From NCBI GenBank assembly GCA_015680685.1, contig MNCI01004881.1, positions 443,976 through 505,975 of the forward strand: a DNA stretch of 62,000 bases. The letters run 5' to 3'. The number at the start of each line of letters is the position of its first letter. The stretch's first letter is position 1. The position numbers and the translations under genes are program-made. The notes below the pieces were generated by a model. It did no database searches. It saw only the letters and a list, made by a program, of their open reading frames with translations, and had not been told where the DNA came from. Of the stretch, positions 1 to 12,111 are shown piece by piece. The stretch is from Gnetum montanum. Taxonomy: Eukaryota > Streptophyta > Gnetopsida > Gnetales > Gnetaceae.

Positions 1-208
1 GATAAACCTGAAAATACCAAAAAAATCACATACCTCAGACTTGCTTAACCATACACCGTGACACTTACAAGCAAGCCTGGGAAGACAACGAACGATTAAC
101 CCCAAGTGTTTCTTGTGGTGTTAAGGCATTTAGTCTGCGGAGTTCGACCAGATCGCGCGTGCACGCTCGTATTCATATGGTTGAGTGTAGGGGTACCTCG
201 CCACTCAT
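1..208 (+). repeat. Partial LTR, right end of an element lying left of the window
   Basis: The last ~110 bases match the 3' end shared by the other LTRs here (TGGTTGAGTGTAGGGGTACC, then a CCACTCAT-like end near 208). No primer-binding site follows. Instead the sequence passes straight into a reverse-strand RNase H reading frame, so this is the right-hand LTR of a plus-strand element inserted into an older one. The final CA appears altered, so the boundary is good to a few bases only. Confidence 0.7.
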
Positions 209-210
209 AA

Positions 211-2300
211 ATCACCAACCACCATATAACACAAGGGCTCATCGTTGGCTTGTTCATGAGGAAGTAGATGGCACTATGATTAGTGTGTATAAACACTTTA
301 TATCCAAGCATATACTTCCTAATGTTTTCTAGAGCATACACCACCATCATCAGTTATTTTTCCATGGTGGTGTAATTTAGTTATGCATCCACAATGCTTT
401 GACTTGCCCAATGGATGTAGTATGGGTGTTTCTTATCATCCAACTATGTAAGCACAACTCCCAAGGCATAGTTAGATGCATCTACCATGATATGGAATGG
501 TTTGAACCAATTAGGTGTTCATAGAATTGGAGTCTCTACGAGCTTCTATTTGAGGCATTAGAATGCATTTTCACATTCCTTGGTCTAGATGAAGGGAGCA
601 TCTTTCTTTGTTAGCTTGACCAATAGTTTCACAATCTTAGAGAAATTCTCTATGAATTATCAGTAGTAACCAGTGTATCCAAGGAATGATCAAACATTTT
701 TGATAGTTTCTAGTTGATAGGTGATTCCTTGGATGACCCTTATCTTTTTGAGGTCTACCTTGATTCTTTTCTATGAAATTCGATGTCCCAATACAATGCC
801 CTCTTGGACCATGTGATTGCTCTTTTTCCAATTGAGCCATAGATTTGTTTCCACACATCTTTTCGTACTTGATCAAGGTGACCCAAGGATTTCTTAAATG
901 TAGTATCATAAGTGGAGAAGTCATTCATGAAGACTTTTACTTCGCTACCTATTTGTTGTTGAAAGATACTTAAGACTAGATGTTGGAAAGTGTTAGGAGC
1001 ATTGCACAGACCAAAATGCATTTTGCAATATGCAAAAGTCCCTGAGGAACTTGTGAATTTTATGTTGGCCTAATCTTCTAGTGCAATCTGGATTTGGTTA
1101 TAGCCACTATAATCATCTAGAAAACTGTAATAGCAATGCCTAGATATGGTGAAATGGAAATGGAAAATGATCTTTGAATGTTGCCATGTTTAATAGCCTA
1201 AAGTCAATATAAACTCACCATTTGCCACCTCTCTTTGGCATTCACAAGTGAATTAACCCACTCACTATCTATAATGGGGTAGATGAACCCTACCTTAAAA
1301 GGTTGCTCAATCTCCTCTTTGATAATTTGCTTCAATTTTGGGTTCAACCATCATTGTGGTTGCCTACTTGGCTTCATGGATGAATTAGTGTAAATGTGAT
1401 GTAGATATATTCATGGATCAATTCTAGTGAGTTTAAGATATGACCAAGTAAAGGGTGTTATCCATTTGTTGATCACTTTCAACAATTTTGCTTTTTTCTC
1501 AGGAGTAAGTTTGGCATTAAGTATGACCAGCTTACCATTTTTTAAGAATGCATATTCTAGGGCGGTAGATAGAGTTTTCAAGTTTAAGGGCTCTTATTTG
1601 AAATTCTCAGGGATCTCCAACTCTCCCCAATTATTATCATCATTTTCATCATTAGAGAGTTGGTGATGAATGTGCTTTTGTTCATCCATGCCGGTGACAT
1701 AAGCACATGTCAAGCTCTCAGTCGGTTCCATGCATATTGTGTTACTGTCAAAATCAATGGTCAACCATTGGGTTCCCTCTTATTTTGTGGCTACTACATA
1801 CAAATACCTTTGAATATCTACCTCATGTGCACATTGCTTGCATGCAAAAATAGATGCTTGTTTTATGTACTAGAGTTTTTGCACGTAATGGTACCTTGTA
1901 TCACTATACACGATGCATGGAGCTCATCTCTTTTTGATCTTTCCAAATGCATTTCTTTAGATATCTCCAAGGAAAGATCTATGATGCCCATTCTTGCATC
2001 AATAGTTCTTAACCATGCCCTTTCCATAATGATTGGGAAGTCCCCTTTATAGTTTTCAACCTTGATTACTAGGAAATCGACAAGATAAGAACACCCATAG
2101 ACAGTGGCCATAATGTCTTTGACTAGTTCCAATGGAACAATGATGGATTGATCTACCAATTCTAATTTGATTTTGCTCTTCTTGAGAGGTGCTAGCTTCT
2201 AGGCAATATACATCTCATGAGAAATCAAGTTCACACCAAAACTTAAATCAAGAAAAGCCTTACACAGTTCATTCTCAACAATCTATTGATAGATAAGAGG
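211..2300 (-). pseudogene. Element D pol remnant: protease, reverse transcriptase, start of RNase H
   Basis: Degenerate polyprotein. Around 1863-2290 lies the protease region (a VNLIS motif and a PIIMERAW-like motif downstream of it). The Asp-Ser-Gly catalytic triplet seen in element C is replaced by Asp-Leu-Ser here. RT follows at ~640-1330; its catalytic box reads FMND at 920-931, where B and C have FMDD, so one catalytic Asp is lost. RNase H starts near 350 (ALENIRKYMLG, NHSAIYFLMNKP) and is cut by the foreign LTR at ~209. Several frameshifts and stops separate the pieces. Confidence 0.7.
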
Positions 2301-2579
2301 ACTCCTAGGATTAGATAATTTCCTAGGAAGGTTGCTAGCCGCAATCCAATTAGATACGCCATGGGTGAGCATGACAACATGGATTTTGGATGGCATTTGG
2401 TTTGAAGGAAACCCGATGGAATGGTTTGCAAAGGATGAAGTAGGGGTAGGGTGATTAGTTGCTTGAGTTTATGAGGGCTTAGTAGGGCTATTGGGTTGGA
2501 AGAATGGTCTTTTACAAGCACAAGGTTCCAAACCCCTTGGTTGATGAATCAATTGTAGATTGATGGCCTTAGTAGTGTT

Positions 2580-4791
2580 ATGTTAATGCGGCTAGGCTAG
2601 AAATTCACCCTTCATACATGGAGTAAGTGGTAGTTTGGTTGAGGGTTGAGGAACAGGTGTAGAAATGGGAGGAGGATAAGAATAAAATGTGGCATCTCTC
2701 CTGGAATGTGAAGAATGAGTTCTGTTGTATTTGGGAGGGTGGTAGTGATGTTGAAAAGGAGAAATGTGACTAGAAGAGTAATGTGGAGACAAGGGTTGTT
2801 GAACGCAACATCCATACAGATCTAGTTGCCTGTAAGGGTACTGCTGCCTTGGTGGTGGCATCCCCCACAATTGTGGTTGATGCCACTATTGATATTACTC
2901 ATACAGTTGCAATGGAGTTCCACTTGGATAATATTGTTATGGCTAATGGAACTATCTAGGATTGCCTTGATGGTCCTTTTGGGTGCTTTCCTTCTTGCTA
3001 GTTGTGGATTTAGAGCATACACCCCAAATTCCTGTAAGTGTGACACAATTGGGCAACATCCTTTAGGATGTTTGTATTGGCAGATGTCACACCCACCATC
3101 ATCATCTAATTCAGTTTCCACAATTTCATCTATTGCAACAATCTTACCCTTACCCTTTGACAGGCACATTCAGCTTCTTTTCACCTCTTATGGTTACGAT
3201 TACTACTTTGTTCTCATGATTCTTTAGCAATTTTTAGAGTAGTTTGGAATTTTTCATCCAATGAATCCTACATTTTATTCACCTTAGCTAAAATTTCAGA
3301 CATATATTTTTGGATCTGCAAGGTCTTTCTGTTTACCACCTCATCAAGTGGTGATTCCTTCTCACTATCACAAAATTAGACCTCCCTCTTTTTGATGGAA
3401 GGGTCCCTATTGTATTCCTTTACATTTTCACATTTTCAAAACTCTCCTTTTTCTTTTGCTACCTACTTAATTAGCCTTTAAATCTAGTGGGCTTTAAGTT
3501 ATGATGATCTGCCTTGGGCATAGACCCTAAGAGTTCTCCTCATTTTTTATCTAAGTCCATCTATGATATGGTGAAGTTGTTCTCACTAAGAATAACCATG
3601 GCCAAGGAATCGGTCTATGAGAGAATAGTATTTGCCCATGGTGGCATCCTAGGATTCATTCCATCCTTGGATTTGGCTTCTTAGATTAGATACTTTGGAA
3701 TACGTCTTACACTTATCATTAAATAGCTTGAGCATTGTACTTCACTGGTGGATAGATTCTTGTTCCAAGGACTGGTACCAGCTTTTTGCATCTTTGATGA
3801 GTGTCTTGGGAAATAGCTTTAGTTTTTGCCAATATTTTTCAATATTTTGTAAGGCATAGGCATAGTGGAAAGCTTGAAGATGTGTCTATAGATCAGAATT
3901 ATATCCCCCCTAACATTTGAAAATATTGTTCATATTAAGTCGTCTAATTCGACTATCTTTCACATGCCTAGTTGGAATTTTTATAGCCTCTACAATATTT
4001 AGCATGCTTCAAGTTTCCAGAAAAGGCTTATCATCATCATTATTTCATTGTCATCAATAATGTCCTTTGTTACCCCTTTTATCATTGTTATCTCACAATT
4101 CACCTCCATCATAGTTGTTCCTTCTACGGCATTGGTCAGAACTATAAGAGGAAGAAAAAGATGCAAATGAAGAGGGTGAAGAGGGAGGAGGACTGACACC
4201 ACCATGGTATTTTCCAACTCCCCTTCAATTGTCACATCCACATTCGTTAGTTTTCTTATCATCTGGACGCTTATCTGAGCCCCTACCTTGACTGCCATCT
4301 TTACCTAAACCTAGATTGTTGATAGTGGACTACAAATTCAAGGCCACAGCCCCATCACTAGTAACAAGGGGTGAAAAATTTATATTTTGAGAGCCCCCAA
4401 AGGGAGGATCCTCATTTTCATCTTGATTAAGCATGAACAAAGGATTGGTGAACTGTTTCCCCTTCATAAATTCATGGTGCTTCTCCTAGTGTCGATCTCT
4501 CTGGTGTTGTGTTTCAATGGAACAATAGTCTTGATAGTTGTAATCATGCACAATGTACTCCTCTTGAAGATCTTGAATGTTGAACTTCTTAAGAGTTTAA
4601 AGCAGCATCATGGGCACAAATTGATTGAAAGGCATTACAATGTTGCCTTCCATATCACGCCATCATAGCTGTTCATCTTGATGCAAGATGAAGGTAAAGT
4701 CAGGCACATACTCATATGGATGAGTATATATTGCCTTGCATTCTTGAGGGACTGGTAGTTTAGTATCATCACACCTATGAGAAGAAGACAT
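2580..4791 (-). pseudogene. Element D gag remnant
   Basis: An ATG at 4791 (MSSSH start) opens a frame matching the gag start of elements B and C, including a YTHPYEYVPDFTFILHQDEQ-like segment. The frame breaks near 4670 and resumes in pieces. At 2822-3169 the nucleocapsid region has a zinc knuckle of form CX2CX3HX4C (CDICQYKHPKGCC), followed by a Pro/Gln/Tyr-rich tail to ~2592. It would have made the particle-forming Gag. Multiple stops make it non-functional. Confidence 0.65.
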
Positions 4792-4923
4792 TTTAAAATA
4801 CAAATAAAATATTAGTGTGGTTATGTGATTATATTACTTGTGAGAATGATTTTGACCTTAGGGTTCGTCCAACGATGTTAATAATGTTCACTAAACCTAG
4901 ATAGCGCACATTTTAAAAAAAAG

Positions 4924-4941
4924 TCCTTGGTAAAGATGCTA
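4924..4941 (-). other. Degenerate tRNA-Asp-type primer-binding site of element D
   Basis: It lies one base inside the LTR edge. On the minus strand it reads as a decayed copy of the tRNA-Asp complement that is near-perfect at 18098-18115. About a third of positions have changed. Identity rests mainly on position next to the LTR. Confidence 0.5.
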
Positions 4942-4942
4942 A

Positions 4943-5844
4943 TGATGAGTGGTTAAGGTACCCCTATGCCCAACCATATGAATCATGAAGCATTCATGCA
5001 CGATCCAATCAAATTCCATGGACTCTATGTCTTCGAGTACACCAGTCTTCTAGAAAGTGAAATTTGCCCTAATAGTCATTCATTGTCTTCTCAGTTACAC
5101 TCGTGATGCACATGATATGGCTAGGTGTAATCGAGGCATATGATTTTTATTGTTTTATGTTCTTGGTACTTAAAATAGAGAAATGAAGTAATTTAATAAC
5201 TAATTTGATTTAACTAATTAACTAATCTCTAACTAGTTCTAACATAAGCATCCAGTCCCACTTTTTGTACATGTCCTGAATCCACGTATCCACTATTGGG
5301 GTTACCAAGTGCTATGCTATTGGGCAAACCAAGTAATAACACTATTGGGATTACCAAGCGAATACATGTTTATGCTCAAAGCGGTCATACTCATGTGTTT
5401 AATCTATTTGGCTTAGTTAATTAACTAATCACTTGAAATCAAAGTTAGCTTAATTAATTGCATGATTACTGAAAACAATAAATGCATAAATGAATCATTA
5501 ATCTATTCCAAGTGTTGCAAGGTTTGATCAAAAGGCTCGTCTTTATTGCCATTCACATTGATGTGTTTAGGTACAATAGTGTTCGAATAAAGATCTGTAC
5601 ACTTTCTAACTCTTGTTGCAAGCACTTAGAGAAATATTCTAACTCTCAAATGACTAAACTGTAAGAGCTCTACTACAATTATCATAAGACATCCATAAAC
5701 ATGACTGATGAGCACTTATTTATAGACTTTATTCAAGAGCTATGTCAATTGGGCTCCATAGATGCAAGAAATGCCATGTCAACATTTGCTGATCGATAGG
5801 GCAACACCACATAGATGGGGCCACGTCAACGAGGGTCCCATCTA
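4943..5844 (-). repeat. 5' LTR of element D
   Basis: It starts TGATGAGTGG on the plus strand (so ends CCACTCATCA on its own strand), like the LTRs at 37372 and 46420. It holds the reverse-complemented GGTTACCAAG-type modules (5298-5360) typical of this LTR group and a reverse TATA-like TTATTTATAG near 5720. The outer end is not a clean TG and is placed near 5844 by comparison. Confidence 0.6.
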
Positions 5845-5945
5845 TAACTTAGTGCTATATAGTAGAATTAAACCTATGAGCTAGGGTTACCAGGCCAGGC
5901 CTTGTACCAATAGGCTAACATGTCAGTGTTTCATTCACTAGACGT
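5845..5945 (-). repeat. tRNA-derived SINE-like head fragment
   Basis: On the minus strand it shows an A-box-like TAGCCTATTGG and, downstream, a B-box-like GGTTTAATTCT. It aligns by eye with the fragment at 60467-60600 (shared blocks around AGTAGAAT and CTAGGGTTAC). It directly abuts the outer end of element D's LTR. Confidence 0.45.
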
Positions 5946-6700
5946 GAATGTTCTATTATAACTATGTAAGTGATGACCTTGGTCTTATCAATATGTATAA
6001 TAGAAAAACAACCATGTACAACTTAATAATTATCATATAATAGGAATATTTCTTTACTTTATTTTTCTTTATTACTTTCTCTAGTTATGTCTTTAGGTTT
6101 AACACATATAACACTGTGAATTTGTTATATCACATGATGTATATTTATTTTAATCTCAATAGTCATCAAATTATTTTTATTGTGTATTGGACCTAATCAT
6201 TAACATCACAAAACTTTAACATGATATTGAAGCATTAGGTTTTGATGAATTTTAAATTGCCACCATGAAGTACTCATGATGTAGTAATAGTTAGGCACAT
6301 GAAATGCAATAGCAAGTATAAAAATTCACAATTGAATTTTAATTTTCACATTGCAAAAAAATTGCAAAGAGAGAACATAGAGCAATAGCAACCTTGCCAT
6401 TCAATAAATTACATCTTAGCTTATATTTCTCTTTTATCTCTAGCTTGTAAGTATTTTTTTCACTTTGTAATAAGAATCATATAGATTTCCTATCAAAATT
6501 GTGAAGTATAAAATAATTCACAATTTTGTTATTTTATTGAATTAGTTTAAGTTTTTAAGTTTTTAATTGATTTAAAGCTAGGAGAACCCTATGCGATGAA
6601 TTGAAACAGATATGCATAACTTTTTTCACATTCCAAATTTTGAACTTTACAGAAAGCTCTAGTTTCTCTCTGTTTTTAAATTAAATATTTATTGAAATAT
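5946..6700. other. AT-rich stretch without a recognised gene
   Basis: No ORF with codon structure and no LTR end could be recognised. It could be decayed internal retrotransposon sequence leading to the coiled-coil remnant that follows. Confidence 0.4.
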
Positions 6701-8690
6701 CTCACAGTACTAAAGATCATGGATAGGCATAGGGCTCATTAAAGAGGAAGCACAACCCATTAACAACATCATCCAAATATTTGAAGAGTGAAACATTGTC
6801 GCATTCATCATCACCAGCACTACAACCACATAGCCACCCTAGTAATTCCCATGGTAAACCATCTAGTTCTAAAGTATTCATGAAGAATATCAAATTGCAT
6901 TCAACAATGCCCTCTTATTATGAGGTGGTGATTAATAAAAAAAAGGAAATTTTGACCTATTGCTGATCAAGGAGGAGTACATCAAATAAATGGCCCTTAG
7001 GGTCAAGTACACGGTGTAGAACTAGAGAGGTCTAGTTTGGGACCTTCTATAGAGTTTGCAATGTTGAGAAATGATGTGATGATAGACAAGTTTATTAGCA
7101 CCTATAGTAATGGTTAGTTTGTATATCAATTAGGAAAGACTTGACAGTTTTCTAGACTCTAGAAAAGATTCCTGTAGTATTTTTTCAAACAATGAAGATA
7201 GATTATGCCTTGAAAAAGGTAAATTTTCACAAACATTAACTGCTAAAGTATTTTGTCAATGACAATGAGGGGAGAAAAGCATGCACTATTGCCACTATGA
7301 GAATTTTAATCTCGCAACTAAATATGTCATACTCCAGTTTGGAATATATTATTACTTGTCACATTGTTGTCAAAAATAGAAAAAATGTGATCTTGTGGCC
7401 TTTATTAAGTCTACTTTATGTTGTAGTAAAAGAAGGAAGCCATGTGGATTGGCTCTCAATTTTGAAGATGGAGATGAAAGGAAAGACATCATCATACTAC
7501 ACAATGTCTACTTCTCACTTCTTTTATGACTACCTTCTTCCTACCTTTGTTGAGGTATTTAATTATCCTAGTATTATGGATGTCATCACAATGGTGAAGA
7601 CTAAGAATAAGGAGTTATTTTTATAGTTGTTTCTGGATGCCTTCTCTAAGCTTGAGTAGATAACCATGAAGATTCTAGAAATAAAGTAGCCTACTAATGT
7701 ACAATTTGAGAGGTGAAGATAGGTAGAATTAGATTACTTAACACCATCCATGGTGACAACACCATAGCTTTGAAAACAAGGTTTTACACATAAAGTCAAC
7801 CATTAACTTCTTCAAAGCATTAGTAGAGAAGAATTTGATGGAAAAGATATTCTATAATAAGGCTAGCTAGAAAGATTTTGAAAGTCTAAATACAAATGAC
7901 ACTCCAATAGGAATTAGAGGCATAGTAAATATGGATCTTAGCTAGATCTTCAAGATAAATGTTATCACAATGAGTTATGATTGGTTGTATAATTCAATGT
8001 ATATGAATTTCACCGAGGTAGGACATTATTTTAAGTCTAAAGCCTATGGTGTGAAGCTAAGAAATAATAAAGTAGTATTTGATGTAGCTTTGGCATGGAA
8101 TAAGGTGTTGATTAAAGGCCTAAAGTTTACCTATGAAGATAAAAATAAGTATGTGAAAGCACTTTTGAAGTAAAAGGAAGAAGTTGAGGATGCATTAAAG
8201 CTAGCAAAGAAACATTCACAAGAACTAGCTATGCTCAAACAAATAAGGGATACCATGGGTTCCAACACTAATGCAAAACTTGCAAGAAAAATGGAGGAAT
8301 TGACAATGCAAAACATGGAGTTAAAGGGTGGCAAGTTGATAATGCATAATAAAACCTTTGAATTTAAAGAGAAGATTAGTTGTCTTTAAGATCGTGTAAA
8401 GGATCTCAAAGTGCAAATGAATGAGTTGTTAGAGACCTTCAACATTGAAAGAATGAACCTATAGGATACAGTGAGCATTTTATAAGAACAAATTTTTATT
8501 GAAGCTTCATACAACATTAAAAAAAGTTGTTAAAATTTTCTTTAAGCAAAGGTTATGAGTTGCAAAATGAGTCCACCATAACGCTACCATCAATTTTGAC
8601 CATGTTTAGTGAAGTTTTAGCAAAGGTGTAGAAGAAGTCTCTTGAATCTAAGACTAAAGAGTTAACTTAATACATTTCATTGTCATCTTC
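6700..8690 (+). pseudogene. Degenerate retroelement ORF with coiled-coil C-terminal half
   Basis: Open pieces at 6781-6966, 7297-7626 and 7970-8173, plus unlisted in-frame stretches to ~8690, are joined by stops. The first half holds a hydrophobic folded-looking segment (7297-7500). The second half (8100-8480) is rich in Lys, Glu and Leu with heptad character (EEVEDALKLAKKH, ARKMEELTMQNMEL). This layout, folded domain then long coiled coil just upstream of an LTR, resembles ORF2 of the gag-only element at 22286-25100. The protein is not otherwise recognised; host-gene origin cannot be excluded. Confidence 0.45.
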
Positions 8691-8721
8691 AAATGTTCGT
8701 ACAGTTCTAGAAGAGCCACGA

Positions 8722-9547
8722 TGAAGTGTTAATAAATCAACTACATTGACACATGCTTATTAATGCATCCTTAGATGCATTGGTGCATATGTGTCGATGC
8801 TAATGCTTCCTCAGCTTATATAAGTGCGCATGCTAGTCACATTTATGGCACCTTTGGTAAGTTTAGTAGCCAAACTCTAATAGTTTTATTCTATAGGACT
8901 TAGCAAAATTTTCCTTTGAGTGCCTACAACATGGAGGGAATTAATTATATGGAGTTTTATTTGAGTGCAAGATGTACCTAAACACAATTGAATGAATAGA
9001 AATAAAATCAAGATTTCTTCTCTCCATTACAACACATGGATTAGCTTAAGTTTACTTTCAAGCATTTTACTTTGCATGCAGTTTATGTTTTTGTAACGTG
9101 AGTATGACCACTTCAAGCATAACATACTAATGCTTGGTAATCCTAGTAGTGAATACTTGGTACGCCCACTAGTAAATACTTGGTAACCTAGTGGTGTTAG
9201 TGTGAGTTCATGATGTGTATGGAAAGTGGGAATGGATACTCTACATTTAGGAGAGTTTAGTCATTAATTAGTTAAAGCTTAATATTTGAACTATTTTCTT
9301 CCTTAATACTTTTATAAATAAAAGATTATAAAATTATAAATATAAATATCTTACACCTCAATCACACTTAGCCATACAAACAAAGTTAATACAAGTGATA
9401 ATTGGGAAGATAACAACCAATAACCTCCCATTTTACTATCTAGAACATAGGCTACTTAAGTATAAGGAGTCTACGAAATTTGATTGGATCGTACATACAC
9501 GCTTGTGATTTATATGGTTGGGCATAGGGAATAGCTACTACTCATCA
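8722..9547 (+). repeat. LTR of element E3
   Basis: It ends CTCATCA at 9547, followed after one base by a primer-binding site. It contains TATATAA near 8817 and three 23-bp repeats at 9133-9201. The final 60 bases match the LTR ends at 13022 and 18096. The 5' edge is uncertain; TGAAGTG at 8722 is the best candidate by distance from the TATA-like box. Confidence 0.65.
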
Positions 9548-9548
9548 T

Positions 9549-9566
9549 TGGCACCATTGTTAGGGA
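9549..9566 (+). other. tRNA-Asp-type primer-binding site (E3)
   Basis: TGGCACCATTGTTAGGGA follows the LTR end by one base. It differs at a few positions from the complement of the plant tRNA-Asp 3' end (TGGCGCCGTTGCCGGGGA, known for many plant Ty3/gypsy elements). Confidence 0.7.
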
Positions 9567-9699
9567 CACTACTTTTAGCTATGTAGGCTAAGTATTTTAG
9601 ATAGTGAAATCATACAAGGTTATTGTAAGAATATAACACATCATCCTTAAGAAATAATAATATTTTATTAGAGGCACACTACAAAAGGGCAAACTAAAA

Positions 9700-10911
9700 A
9701 TATCTTCTTCTTGTAGGGTTGATTCTCCACCTGCTGATGATCTTAACAAGTAACATGATAGAACCAAAAGAAATGTTGATGAGATACCTAAACAATTAAG
9801 GTTGTATATGCCAATCTAGATCCATATTATCTAGATTTCACTTTCATCCTTCATTAGGATGAAAAGCTATGCTAGAGAGACTTGGAGAACAAAGTTGTGT
9901 TATCTCTTGATCATTCAATTTCTTCATTGTTCATGGTAGTTTTAATGAAGTTGGGGCTTGAACTAGTAGCTATAGAATATCACATAAAAAAACACCTTTG
10001 CCTAGACTACCAACTAATAGAATCCCAACTTAGAACAAATAAATTAATGAAGGCCTACCATGAAGCCTCCAAGGCCAACAAGATCTTGATCTTAGTAGCC
10101 TCATAGTCAGAAAAGGAGAATATTGAACTTTCATCATGTCGATCCCAACACCACGGTTCTCCTCCCTTCAGTAAGGATAACATAATCCAACAATGGTTCC
10201 AGTCAACATTGACAAGTAACAAAAGGTATGGGGAGAACTAGTTCCAAAACTAGAGGAACCTCAAGGCCAAGGTCCCTTAGTTGTTCACTGAAGGAACAAC
10301 CAAGGGATCAAAGAAGGAGGATAAGTCAACATAACTCTCCTAGTCTTCCATCCTCACCATCCTCCTCCTCATCAAGTGCTAAAAAGAGGGATTGTCACTA
10401 AGACTAAAGGAGAAATAATCAAGGCCAGGATGGAGATGACACAAGACCCCATTATAGAGATGGGAGGAGGGAACATAGACAACAACAAGAAGAAGAGGAA
10501 CATTATCAGGAAAGAAGGCATAACTTGCCATATCATAGGAGACATGGCCATGATAGGGACCATCATAAATATGATGACTAAGATGAACCATTGCTTGCTA
10601 CGAGAAGCATGAAAAACATCTCAGAGGTTATTCATATTTCCACCAGGCATCAAAGAAATAGTAGGATCAAATCACTTAATATGAATAACATCCCTAAGTT
10701 TAAAGGAGGTCACAATGCTAATCCGCAACATCATTTGCAAGTCTTAAATGATGCATGTGCCTTGCAAAACATTGATAATGAGTGGAAAAAGCTCACACTA
10801 TTTCTTATAATAATCATCAAAAAAGCTAAAAGTCGATACTAATCTTTGGAGCCAAAATCTATTCGTAGATGGAGTACAATGTTGGAGTTGTCCAACGATG
10901 AATATCAAGGA
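9700..10911 (+). pseudogene. E3 gag remnant
   Basis: The expected ATG is ATA at 9700, but the following residues match the gag start of element B (SSS..., DSPP). The gag core is seen at 10591-10911: a LATRSMKNISEV block, PKFKGGHNANPQHHL, then SIRRWSTMLELSNDEYQ. This matches gag at 35531 (element B) and 18500-18770 (E2). The sequence leaves the gag alignment just before a 20-bp direct repeat at 10919. Several stops are present. Confidence 0.65.
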
Positions 10912-10918
10912 TAGTATT

Positions 10919-11991
10919 ATTGATGCTTGGTTGAAAGTGGTTATAAATTCTAGATATATATTTTCAAGCATGCTGTGCAACAAGATACTAAAAAAACCAT
11001 TAGAAAATGAGCCTTTACTTTTGAAAAGAGAACATTGAGGAGAAACAGTTTTCATATATTAAAGATAAGTATCAATAGAAAGCCCTTGATAAATAAGACA
11101 CCATAAGAAATATAAATTTTTGAAAAGGTAGGATCTCTCTAAATATCTTTCATTTTCTATATTCCTAGCCTTATTGCTTTTTTTTATAAATAAAATCATT
11201 CTTAGTAATTATCTTATATGCAACTTTGAAGTTAAAAGTATAAATAGATTTTCCATCCTTCCAAAAAATATCTAGAAAAGCTTAATGCAAACAATTATCG
11301 ACTTTAAATAAATTTTTAAGAGTAAAACTTAATTTAAAAAAATTCTCTTTCAATTTAGACCATAAAGACTAGAAGCATCTTGCTATGGAAAAAATGAATA
11401 ATAAGATAAAAAAATTCAAAGTACATCACATCATTGAAGATAGAGTTTAAAGAAAAAGCTCAACAGTTTTTAAGATGTCTTTTCAAGTTTTCATCCTTAT
11501 AACCAATCTTGAAAAACCTTCCCTTTGGGATAAGAAAAAGATGAAGTCTTACCCTTATTCAGAAGTACGTTCATAGTTTCTCACTTCTTACTAAAGGATT
11601 TCTTACAAAGAGAAGAAAAAATTCTCTCTAAAGATAAAAGAATACATTAATAAAAAATAAAGAACAAATAACAATAAAAGCTAGAAGCTTCTCATGCTTG
11701 AGCCTCCAGAAAAATAAATTAATACTATAGAAAAAAGTTTTATCATTCAACTTTTACTAAGAGATTTTTTGCTTGAAGTTATAGCTAGAAACTAATATGT
11801 TTGAGAATATGGCATTTGACTTCTAAAGAGAGATCATGGTTATGCTCTTATTGATGGAAAATAACTACACACCAAAGCTTCAAAATAGAGTAAAGAAAAA
11901 AATGGTTAAAGACATTTTCAAATGCAAATAAAGGAAGTAGATAAAGTAGGCTAACCACCAAGAATAACTTCATTGATGCTTGGTTGAAAGT
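10919..11991. mobile_element. Unclassified ~1.03 kb insertion bounded by 20-bp direct repeats
   Basis: The 20-mer ATTGATGCTTGGTTGAAAGT occurs perfectly at 10919-10938 and 11972-11991, bracketing AT-rich sequence unrelated to gag. Long perfect direct repeats are usual for target-primed (LINE/SINE-type) insertions. No clear coding domain was recognised. A run of T follows the second repeat rather than lying inside the insert, so the exact mechanism is unclear. Confidence 0.55.
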
Positions 11992-12111
11992 TTTTTTTTT
12001 TAGAGAAAGATAGGTTATTTATATTACTTTTAAGGAAAAATGTCAAAACCAAATTACAAAGTCAAGAACTTTAAGAGGGAAAGATAATCTTTTACATTGA
12101 TAGAAGACAAG

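Larger units (their letters stand above)
209..5844 (-). mobile_element. Element D: broken minus-strand Ty3/gypsy retrotransposon
   Basis: Read on the minus strand, the order is LTR (5844 to 4943), degenerate primer site, gag, protease, reverse transcriptase, start of RNase H. It stops at 209 where another element is inserted; the rest of RNase H, integrase and the 3' LTR must lie left of the window. All reading frames are interrupted. Gag start, gag architecture, the protease-linked domain and LTR end match elements B and C, so all belong to one non-chromovirus Ty3/gypsy group. The distal LTR limit (~5844) is an estimate because a SINE-like fragment abuts it. Confidence 0.75.

Noticed and set aside
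3999-4668. Open frames on both strands of ~95 codons
   Set aside because: Low-complexity frames within element D's gag linker; no domain and no codon signal.
9133-9201. CRISPR-like short repeats
   Set aside because: Units are contiguous 23-mers without spacers, lie inside an LTR, and the DNA is from a plant nuclear genome.
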